64,000 nt of DNA from Zelopaecilomyces penicillatus. Taxonomy: Eukaryota > Ascomycota > Sordariomycetes > Hypocreales > Pseudodiploosporaceae. The DNA is taken from assembly GCA_005765155.1 (NCBI GenBank), contig VCCP01000002.1, forward strand, positions 2,356,001 through 2,420,000, read 5' to 3'. Of this stretch, positions 54,601 through 64,000 are shown piece after piece; positions within the stretch are counted from its first letter, which is position 1; every line of letters begins with the position of its first letter. Made by a program: the position numbers and the translations under genes. The notes beneath the pieces were generated by a model. It saw only the letters and a program-made list of their open reading frames with translations, was not told where the DNA came from and did no database searches.

Positions 54601-57600
54601 TAATATCTTTTAAATTATAAATTAAATATAAATTAATTTATTAAAGGGTTAAAATATTATAAAATATTATAATCTTATTAAAATTAAAAGAATAAATCTT
54701 AGTTAATTATATATAATTAAAATACTATAATCTATATTTTATTAATAATAAATAAAATATTAATAATAAATAATATTACTAAATTAATAAGATATTAATA
54801 TAAATAAATATTAGATTATTTAAATAATTATATTAAATATAAATATTATATTATATTCTATAAAGATATTTATTTAATATTTATCTATATAAAAGTAATA
54901 ATTAATAAATCTAATTTATTTAATAAAACAATTAAAGTATTTAATCTATTATTAAATATATTATAAAATAAAATTAATATATATAGAATAAATAAAAATA
55001 ATATTCAGATTTAAAAGAAAATTTTTATTATAAAATTAAATAAATTAAATAAAATAAAGATATTAAAGAAAATAAAGAATATTAATTATATTAATTAATT
55101 TAAATATATATTAATTAATAATAAGTTTCTTTAAAAGATTTATTTATAGTCTTTAAATAATAATAGAATTATTAAAGATTTATAAAATACTTTTATTAAA
55201 AAGTTTTAAAAAGATTAAAAATTAAAAGGATTAATAGAAAAATAAGAATATTTAAAATAAAATAAAATAAGTTTAAAACTTTATAAATTAAAAGAAATTT
55301 CTTTTAAAATATTATAGAATTATTTAATAAAAAGAATAATTCTATATTATTAATATTTAAAAAGGTTAATTTTCTTTATATTAAATATAAATAAAAAACA
55401 AAAAAAATATTTTTTTATCTTTTTTTAAAAAAAAAATATATAATTAACTTTATTTTTAAATATATTATTAATAAAATCTATAAAAGAATATAAATTAATT
55501 AAACTTAAGTTTAAATATCTAATATAATTATATTAAAAATAAAAAATAATAATCTAATTATTAATTTATTTAATTATTATTTTAAAAATTATATAATAAT
55601 AAAAAGAAAGATTAATTATATAAATATATTAATATTAGATTTAAGAAAAATAAATTATTAATTAATAATTATATTTATATATTTAAATTAATATAAATTA
55701 AATATTTATTATATTTTAAAAAAAAGAAATATTTAATATATTATTATAATTTCTAATAAATAATAAAGAATTATATAAAAAAGGTTAAAAAAAACTATTT
55801 AATAAAAATATAATAAATAATAAATTAAAAATAATATTTATAAAATAATATTTATTAGATAAGAAATTAATTAGGATTATTAAATTATTAATTATAAATA
55901 ATTTAAAAAAAAAAAAATAGATTATTAATAAAAAAAATTATTTTTAATAAAAGGATAAATTATGTTATTATATTAGATTTAAAGGTATATAAAGATTATA
56001 TATATTATAAAATTATATAAAAGCTTTATTAATTAAAGCTTATAATTAAAATCTATATATAAGATTATATAAACCTATAATAATTTTAAAAGGCTTAATA
56101 TTTTATTAAATAATAAAATAAACTAATAATAATTTTTTTAATATAAATATATTTAAAAATTTAATAAATTATATAAAATTATAAATTAAATTATAATTAA
56201 TAATTATATTATATAAATCCTTTTATATAATATTTATTAATTTTATTATAAACTTATTAAAATAAATATAATATTTATTCTAAAAGATAATAGATTATAA
56301 ATATCCTTTTAATATAATAATAATAATAATTTATAAATAAAGTAAAATATCTATATTAATCCTAGGATTAATTTATTATATAATTAAATAATAAATTAAA
56401 ATCTAATTAAGATTATTATTATTATATAATTAAAATATATTTAAAATAATTATTAATAATAAAGATATTAAATTTATTTTTAACTTTTAAAAAGGATATT
56501 TTAAAATATTAAAAATAAAATTAATATTTTATATTATATATTATTTATAAATAAATAAATTATTTAAAAAAAGAATTAATTTATAAAATTAATTTTAAGA
56601 TATTATTTAATTATATTAGATATTATTATAAAAAAGATAATTTTAATCTTATAATTCTCTTTAAATAATTTAATTAGTACTTTATTATAAAAATTATTAA
56701 ATAAATCAATAATAAGATTTAAATTTATTAAATTATTAAATCTTTTATAAAGGAATTTTAATAAAATAAATATTAAAATATTAAATATCTTAAAATATAT
56801 ATTTATTAAGAAAATAAATTCTATTATATATATAATAATAATATATATAATTAAAATTAAAATTAAAAATATAAATTAATTAAATTTAAGATAAATAATA
56901 AAATATGTCTTAGATTATATAAAAAATATAAATTATTAAATAAACTATCTTATAAATAATTATAATAATAAATAGATACTATTAAAATACTTAAATAAAT
57001 AGGATTATTAATATTTAAACTAGATTTATTTATTTTTTAAGGAACCTATTAAATAATATTAATATTATATTAATATTTCAAGCTATTAAGAATTAATCTA
57101 TTTAATAAAGTATTAAATAAATAAAAATAATCTATAAAAATTAAAGATTAAAAAAAAATAGAAAATATTTAAGATTATTAAAGAATAATTAAATTAAAAA
57201 GAATAATATCTATAAATTATATATATAATTAAATAAAACAGATTTAATATTTAATATAATAAATAAAGAAAAAAAAGAATTAATTTAATTAATTACATAA
57301 TCAATTAAGAACTATTAAAAAAAATACTATATTAAAGAATTATAAATAAATTAATTATAAAAGAAAATAAAATAGGATAAAGTAAATAAAGTTATAAAAA
57401 TAAATCTATATCTTTTATTATTAGTTATAAATAAAAAGAATTAAAGAAAAAAGAAAACATAAATAAACTAGATATTTAAGATTAAAAAGATATATATTAT
57501 AAAAGAAAAATTTAATTAATTAAATATAAAAATTAATAACTTAATTAATTAATTATTTATTAGATTAAATAAAGTAACTTACTTATTTAATAAAAATAGT

Positions 57601-59136
57601 ATTATATAAATTAAAAAATATAGATTAAAAAATAAGTAATATAAGTTAATATAAAAGTTTATAAAGATAATAATAAATAAATAATAATCTTATTATAAGG
57701 CCTTAATTAAAAAGGTATTTAAATATATTAGAATAATCCTTAATAAATATAAGGTTATATTCTATAAGATTATTTAAAATATAATTAATATAAATATTTA
57801 TAAGGAATAAATTAATATTATAATATAGCTTAAAGAATATTAAAAAGAAGCTTAATATAATTAAACTAATATTTAATAAATACTAATTAATTAAATAATT
57901 TAATTTAATTATATAGTATTCCTTTATATTATTAAGATATTTAAAAATATTATAAATAATATATAGAATAAATTAATTAGAAATATTAAATATATTATAT
58001 CTTTAAATATATTTTAATAATAAATAATAAATTATATAGTATTAATAATATTTCTTATAATAAAAGTTTTTTTAAAATATTATTATTTTAAAAAGAAATT
58101 ATTATTATTTATATAAAAGCTGAAAAATTAATTTATTTAATTATTAATTTTATTATATTTAAAAATATATATCTAGAAATACTTAATAAGCTTAATTATA
58201 GTAAATAAATAAAAACTAATATTATAATATAATTAAATAAAAGTAATTATATTAAGGAAATTTTAATAAATATAAATATAAGATAATTTTATAATAAGAT
58301 ATTAATTATTATTATATAATTAAACATAGAATAAGTTTATATTTTATTTATTAATAATCTTTTTATAATATTTATTAATAATTAATATATTAAAACTAAA
58401 AAAAGTTTAATATAATTAATTAAAAATATAATTTCTATTATAAATAAAAAATATAAAGAATAAATCAAGCTTTTAATTATATAATTAAAAAATAAAAACC
58501 TTATATAAATACTAGAAAAATAAAAGTATTTAATTAAAAAGATATTATAATAAAAAATAACTATTAACTTTATTATTATAAAAAGGCTTTATTTTAATAA
58601 TTAAACCTAGAAAGCTAATCTTATAAGAACTATATTTATTATAAGGAATTAAAAAATATGTTAATATTAAATATTTATTAAATTAAATTAAAATAATCTT
58701 TAAATAAATAAATAATACTATAAATTTATTAATGATATAATATAATAAATAAATAAGAAAAATCTAATATTTGAATAAAAACGTATTTTAATTAAAATAA
58801 ACTATATATTAAAATTAAAATAATTTATTAAAATAATTTATTAAGATATTAATAAAAAGTATAAATAGATTTAAATAAATATATTATTAAATAATAAAAG
58901 GATTATTTAATTTAATATTAATTATAATTAAATAAATATTAAAGATAAAAATAATAATAATAATAAAAGATTTAATAAGCTAAAGAATCTAGATAGATTA
59001 TTAAATAGATTAATATAAAAAAGATTAAGAATAAGATAAATAATAAATTTAAAAGTAATAGTACTTTAGATTTTAAAATAAAGGATTTAAAGAATAAGAA
59101 TAATAAAAAGCTATAGCTTTTCTATTAAAAGATAAT

Positions 59137-59330
59137 TATTATATAATATATATTATATTTTATTATATTATTACTTTATTAATTTATTATTAATTAAGCT
59201 TATAATTAATTAATTAAAATAGGTATTTTTATTAAAGAAGGTTATATAAATAATTATATTAAATATAAGAAGATCTTAATTAAAAGAATTAACTCTTTAA
59301 CTTTATATACTTAATAAATATTAATACTTA
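59137..59330 (+). repeat. Right terminal direct repeat of element G
   Basis: About 194 bp, partner of 51382-51600. Keeps more G/C than the left copy (GAAGGTTATATAAATAATTA). Confidence 0.55.
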
Positions 59331-61734
59331 GATTTCAAAAGCCTTTTATTATAATAAGATTATATTTATATATTTAAAATATAAAAAGAAGAAATCCTAA
59401 TATTTATTTATAATAAATATTATTATTTATATTATAAAATTATAATTTAAACTATATAACTATTATATAAAAAGGATATCTTTATTTATTTTTTTAATCT
59501 AATATTTTAATTATCTAATAATTTAATTAAATAATTAAAGAAATAAATAATTTAATAATTTAATAATTTAATAATTTAATAATTTAATTATTTAATTATT
59601 ATAATATATATAATAATTAATAATCTAATTTAATAAAATTAATAATTATTTATTATTAAGAAAAAGATAATTAACCCTTTATTATTTATTTTATTATTAA
59701 TTTTAAATATTAAATTATTTAACTTTAATTATTTATTTTTATATTTAAATCTTATCTTAGATTTATAATTTTCTTTTATAAATCTATATTTATTTATTTA
59801 ATTATTTATTTAATTTTATTATAATTTTTATTTTAATTATTATATTAAGAATTCTTTATTAATTTTTTATAAATTTATTTTATATTATATAATTTATTTT
59901 TTATTATTATATTTTCTTAATAATATTTATTAATTATATAACTATAATAATATATTTAATTTCTTTTTTTATTTTTATTATAAAGACTTTATTTATTAAT
60001 TATTAATATATTTATTTTTATATTTTTTAATTATATTTAAATCCTTTTATAATAATAAGATAATTCTTAATACCTTTCTTTTTTATTATATTTTTATTAT
60101 ATCTTAATTTTATTCTTTTTTTATTTTATTAATAGATTTTTTATAAATGGATTTATTATAAGCTAGCTTTATAGTTATTATAAATAGATATTAAGAATAA
60201 TATTAATAAACTTAAAAAGAAAAAGAAGTTACTATTTTAATTCTCTTTTTTATATTAATAAAGCCTGGTTTAGGCCTATTTTATTTTTATTTTTAAAGCT
60301 TAAGCATTTAAGCTTAAGCTTATAATATATTATTTTTTCTTTAAATTTTTTTTAATCTTATTTAATTATTAAATAATAAGGGTATAAGATAAATATAATA
60401 TATATTATTTTAGTAATTTAATAGAATATTTCTTATTTTCTTTAAATTATTATTTTATATATCTTATATGTTTATTTATTTTCTTTATTAAAAGTATTAT
60501 TAATTTAAGTGATTTTGTTTATATTTTTATTTTAAATTCTATTCTTCTCTTTATATAATAATAAGATATCTAGATTTTTATTATATCTTTTTTTATTAAT
60601 AATAAAGATAATAAATATTATACTTTTATAATCTAAAAATAATAATCCTTTTAATCCTTTCTTAAAAAATAATATATATAATATAAGTATAGATTTAAAT
60701 AATATAGCTTTTATAAATATATTTTATATTCTTTATTTAATTCCTAATTAATTATATATAATCTATTTTTAAAAAAAAAGAAATAAATTATTAATAATTA
60801 TATTATTCTTAATAATTTTAATAAAGAATTAATTATATTTTTTAAAGAAATTAAATTAATTTACCTTTTTTATATTAAATAATTATATATAAATAATTAT
60901 AAAAATTATAATTTTTTATTTAACTATACTTATATATTATATTATAAGATATATTTTCTTTATAATTATAATAACTATATCTTATTAAATAATTATATAC
61001 TTTATAATATATTTATAATATTATATACCTATATAATATATAGTGATTATATTATAATTAAAGTAATAATTAAGGCTTTTAATATTATAATTAAATAAGC
61101 TATTTTTATTTAAGAATAATAAGCCTAGATAAAGACTCAAAAATGTATTTTAAAAGCTATTAAAATAAAATCTATAATATTTTTACAAATAATTATAAAT
61201 ATATAGCTATTCTTTTTTTTATTTTTATTTTAAATACTATTAATATCTTTATTTTATTATAATAATTCTATAATATTAGCTCTTTAATTTTTAAGAGTTC
61301 TAATATATTTTTAAGCTAAGATACTTTAATTATAATATCTTATTATAATATCTTTATTATACCCTTATTTAGATTTAATTTATATTATTTTATATAATAA
61401 TAAAATAAGATATATACTTTAATCTCTTATATTTATATAAATCCTTTTTAGATATATAATATTTAAAATAGCTTTTATTAATTTTAGGATAAGATTATTA
61501 ATTAAAGTAAAAGATATAATCTATATATAAAAGGGAGATATAAGTCTAATAATAAATAAAATAATAAAAAATAAATTAAGTTTTAGATTAATTCTAAAAG
61601 AATTTTAATTATTATATAATTATTATTATTAATCTTCTTTTTATCTTTATAATAATTATAAATAATATTAATAATACTAGCTTTATTATATTATTTATAG
61701 CTTTTATATTATTTAAAGGATATTTAATATTAAA
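59331..61734. other. AT-rich RIP-degraded DNA, unrecognised
   Basis: No domains recovered. 59462-59640 is an inverted copy of 46805-46950 in element F, with an added 8-bp array at 59548-59591. The block at 60155-60335, with AAGCTTAAGCTTATAATATA, resembles 1200-1440. Confidence 0.6.
59548..59591. repeat. 8-bp tandem array (AATAATTT)n, about 5 copies
   Basis: Lies inside a dispersed repeat whose other, inverted copy (46805-46950) lacks the expansion. Confidence 0.85.
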
Positions 61735-61836
61735 AAGAGCTTTTGGACTCGTATGCCTCGCACTCTGCGACGCTGCCTCTAAAACGCATACTAATACAAG
61801 GACTGAATTCCTCGGGGTTAAGTACCCCTAGCTGCG

Positions 61837-63033
61837 ATGTCGCATAGCGGCCCAGGAGGGGGCGCTGTTGGGGACGCAATGGACGTTGTGTACGTCGACG
61901 CGTTGGAGGTCGCGATGCCCGCGGCCCCCAGCACGTCAGTACCAACAAGACCTGAGGGAGCTGCGACGCCGAGTCGCAAGCTAAGCGAGGAGCAGGAAAA
62001 ACTGGAGATCGAAAGAGAACTTCGATATCTGTTGGCTGACGGGGAAACGCTCGCAAGAGCGGTTCAGCTTGCTTGTCGACTTCAGGAACTCGCCGACAGC
62101 GCCGCGGTTTCGCGGCGCCAACCCCATACCACCGATACCGAGATCAAGAAGGTCATTACGGAGACCTTAAAAGAACTCGGCATCACAACCAAAGCGAACC
62201 AGCCTACTTGGGCAGCAATAGCCAGAGGAGCGCCTAGAGAGCCCAGCGCCCCCGCAGCGAAAGTCATACCAAGAAGACATGCCCGCGAACTGATCATCAA
62301 ACCAACCGCAAGGGATGATATCACCAACAGGTCAGCAAGAGACAATCTCAGCGCCCTCGCAGCGGCAACAGGACGCAGGGACGCTGTAGCGACCAGACGA
62401 CTACCAAGCGGCGACATCGCGGTGACGTTCTCAGCGCCCACAGATTGGTGGACCACTAATAAAGCGATCTGGCTTCCAGTGTTCGGACCAGATGCGTCTA
62501 TTTCCATGAGAACCTACCCAGTATTAGCTAAAGGAATCCCAGCGATCTCGCTGCGGACACAGAGCGAGGACGAAATAAAAACAGATATCCTCCGACGGAA
62601 CCCAGCCAAACCTGTTTCCCGTATACACACTAGGCTACCCCAAAACGTGATCGCAACGAGGGCGATGCTCCTTATCGAAGCCACTACCCCAGAGAGCGCG
62701 GATAAGCTAGTCAAAGAGGGCCTTTTCTTCGAAGGAGGCTTTTATGAATGCGAACCTTATGACGGAGCGATCAGACCAACAAGGTGCTTTAAATGCCTTA
62801 AGTTCGGGCATAAGGCCCGCACCTGCAACGCTGCGGAAGCGATATGCAGGTTCTGCGGCAAAGGCATAAGCACCCACCCAGAGGGATTTGATAAATGCCA
62901 TACTCGAGAGAATAAGCAGCTACAGAGCTGCGCAGCCTGCGGCGGTCAATACAAGGCTTTTGCGAACATATGCCCTAAGAAGCAAGCTGAGATCAATAGG
63001 TCAAGGGAGGCCTATAAATGTAGGCCCCTCTAG
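61837..63033 (+). CDS. LINE ORF1: gag-like nucleic-acid-binding protein, ended early by an in-frame TAG
   Basis: ORF1 proteins of Tad-like LINEs coat the element RNA and accompany it to the target. The open product is 398 aa. A charged, Leu-rich coiled-coil-like stretch lies at about residues 47-90 (SEEQEKLEIERELRYLL...). The central part has the usual Tad ORF1 flavour (RRLPSGDIAVTF, TYPVLAKGI). Knuckles: C317-C320-H325-C330 (CFKCLKFGHKARTC), C337-C340-H347-C354, and C365-C368...C379, where position 372 is Tyr and a His would be expected. The TAG at 63031 is followed by 68 more in-frame codons up to TGA 63238-63240, which overlaps the ORF2 ATG. So the original protein was probably 467 aa, and this copy is truncated after the knuckles. 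Confidence 0.8.
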   Translation: MSHSGPGGGAVGDAMDVVYVDALEVAMPAAPSTSVPTRPEGAATPSRKLSEEQEKLEIERELRYLLADGETLARAVQLACRLQELADSAAVSRRQPHTTDTEIKKVITETLKELGITTKANQPTWAAIARGAPREPSAPAAKVIPRRHARELIIKPTARDDITNRSARDNLSALAAATGRRDAVATRRLPSGDIAVTFSAPTDWWTTNKAIWLPVFGPDASISMRTYPVLAKGIPAISLRTQSEDEIKTDILRRNPAKPVSRIHTRLPQNVIATRAMLLIEATTPESADKLVKEGLFFEGGFYECEPYDGAIRPTRCFKCLKFGHKARTCNAAEAICRFCGKGISTHPEGFDKCHTRENKQLQSCAACGGQYKAFANICPKKQAEINRSREAYKCRPL

Positions 63034-63236
63034 TTCGATTTAACGCGCTATAATGCAGAAGAAGCGGCGGATACGCAGCTACCCACCTGTGATATCAATA
63101 CCGAACCCATTAAGAACCCAGTTGGCTGCCCCCGTAAAAGGAAAAGCATAATAGGCCAGAACACAATAACAGCGTTCGTCAACAGTCAAACAGTACCAGC
63201 GATGACGCAGGGAGGCAGCATACCTAACCCCACCTC

Positions 63237-63926
63237 ATGATATTATCCATACTTTACTGGAATATTAGAGGCGGGGGCTCAGAGAGAGCTGAGATACCGA
63301 TGAGATCGCGCAGCGAGCACGACATCATCGCAATACAAGAGTCATCCATAAGCCCATGGACTAAAGCACCCTTCGCAGCAGGCAAAGGCAAGTACTATAT
63401 GATATGGGGCTGCGGCCGCGCTGCTATATTCATACATAAAAGACACGACCTCGCGTCGTGGTCGTGGCGAGCGGGCAGGGACTGGGCCTGCATCACACTT
63501 GGGCAAGGAGAGAATGCCCTCACAGTGTGGTCTATATACTCAGAACCCTATAACGGGAGACAATGGACCACACCCCTCACCGAGATACCCCAGCTGCGAG
63601 GACGACACATCCTCGTAGGAGATCTCAATATGCACCACCCTATGTGGGACGCTCACTATAGAAGACAACCAGGAGCCCAGATCATCCTTGACTTAGCGCA
63701 GCGCTGGCGCCTCTCCCTCGCCACTCCCCATGGTACAATAACATGGGCCAGAGGCAACAGGAGACCTAGCACATTAGACCTAGCCTGGTACAGCTCAGAC
63801 CTGATATGTGATTATCTAGGCACAGATACAGATATAACAGGATCGGATCATTTCCCGCAGGTAGTGCGGACCGAGACAGCGGCGAGAACTCACCCCCAAG
63901 CAACAATAACCAAGGGATGGGTCTAG
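63237..63926 (+). CDS. LINE ORF2, N-terminal APE-type endonuclease domain, interrupted by TAG
   Basis: This is the endonuclease that nicks target DNA to prime reverse transcription. Active-site motifs are all present: N9 in YWNIRGG, E35 in AIQES, D129/N131 in GDLNMHHPMWD, the GTITW and STLDLAW (D181) motifs, and S203-D204-H205 in SDHFP. The ATG overlaps the ORF1 frame's TGA as ATGA, typical of translation coupling. TAG at 63924 stops the frame after residue 229 (KGWV), but the same frame stays open after it (GKMDEVKVRETAKLAF) to the window end, so the stop is a nonsense mutation, probably of TGG. The RT domain is not in view. Confidence 0.85.
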   Translation: MILSILYWNIRGGGSERAEIPMRSRSEHDIIAIQESSISPWTKAPFAAGKGKYYMIWGCGRAAIFIHKRHDLASWSWRAGRDWACITLGQGENALTVWSIYSEPYNGRQWTTPLTEIPQLRGRHILVGDLNMHHPMWDAHYRRQPGAQIILDLAQRWRLSLATPHGTITWARGNRRPSTLDLAWYSSDLICDYLGTDTDITGSDHFPQVVRTETAARTHPQATITKGWV

Positions 63927-64000
63927 GGAAAGATGGATGAGGTCAAAGTCCGAGAAACGGCCAAGCTAGCCTTTAATGGCCAAGAAGAATATACGGATAT

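Larger units (their letters stand above)
51382..59330. mobile_element. Element G: unrecognised ~7.9-kb element bounded by ~200-bp direct repeats
   Basis: 51382-51600 and 59137-59330 are similar direct repeats with matching block order (TATTATATAATAT near the start, GAATTAA then CTTTATATA near the end), as expected of LTRs. Flanks are GATAT on the left and GATTT on the right, a possible mutated 5-bp duplication. The interior is stop-rich and I could not identify RT, integrase, transposase or helicase motifs on either strand. A Copia-like element is possible; so is a non-LTR origin with the repeats as coincidental copies. Confidence 0.45.
61735..64000 (+). mobile_element. Non-LTR retrotransposon (LINE, Tad-like), 5' end inward, truncated by window
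   Basis: Composition jumps from nearly pure A/T to G/C-rich at about 61735. About 100 bp of 5' UTR precede ORF1 (coiled coil, zinc knuckles) and ORF2 (APE-like endonuclease). The gag-like ORF1 plus APE-endonuclease ORF2 layout is that of fungal Tad-type LINEs. Apart from two TAG codons the coding sequence is clean, so it inserted recently or largely escaped RIP. RT should lie beyond position 64000. Confidence 0.85.

Noticed and set aside
61810..61815. Second CCTCGG (fatty-acid element core)
   Set aside because: It lies in the LINE 5' UTR, far from any metabolic gene; a chance match.
61730..62901. Several minus-strand frames opposite LINE ORF1
   Set aside because: GC-rich antisense shadows of ORF1; no coherent protein features.

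Overview
The window looks like nuclear DNA of a filamentous ascomycete (Pezizomycotina). About 58 of the 64 kb is extremely AT-rich. Surviving C residues sit mostly in CpT/CpC and surviving G in ApG/GpG, while CpA, TpG and CpG are nearly absent. That is the footprint of repeat-induced point mutation (RIP). The AT-rich DNA is a pile of decayed, nested retroelements and simple arrays. Only three stretches have ordinary composition: 1-240, the gene island at about 23045-25990, and the LINE from about 61735 to the end.

Left block (241-23044). A Ty3/gypsy chromovirus B (4458-18886, + strand, chromodomain remnant after integrase) is interrupted by a second gypsy element A (6187-13643, - strand, two 459-bp LTRs, 5-bp target duplication ATTAA) and by a much less decayed 418-bp solo LTR (13699-14116). 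Two 9-bp tandem arrays (553-928 and 21371-21829) lie near the ends of the block.

Gene island (23045-25990). It holds one apparently intact gene: a four-exon carnitine O-acetyltransferase of 635 residues. A mitochondrial-type leader sits on a separate first exon, a second in-frame ATG lies downstream, and the C-terminus is the peroxisomal signal AKL. This is the layout expected of the dual-targeted mitochondrial/peroxisomal enzyme that carries acetyl units during growth on fatty acids or acetate. A CCTCGG site about 300 bp upstream matches the fatty-acid regulator FarA/FarB element.

Right block (25990-61734). Gypsy element D (28756-46054, + strand, TSD TAAAG) contains gypsy element C (29169-39567, - strand, TSD ATATA). 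C in turn contains a 2730-bp terminal-inverted-repeat DNA transposon (32152-34881, TSD TA). D itself preserves the empty site for that transposon. Next come a gypsy remnant F (46228-51376) and an unrecognised ~7.9-kb element G bounded by ~200-bp direct repeats (51382-59330).

Right edge (61735-64000). A GC-rich Tad-like non-LTR retrotransposon has ORF1 (coiled coil, zinc knuckles) and ORF2 (APE-type endonuclease, cut by the window edge), originally coupled by an ATGA overlap. Each ORF carries one TAG in a RIP-preferred context.

Apart from the CrAT gene, no cellular gene is well supported. The 1-240 segment may hold a truncated first exon.
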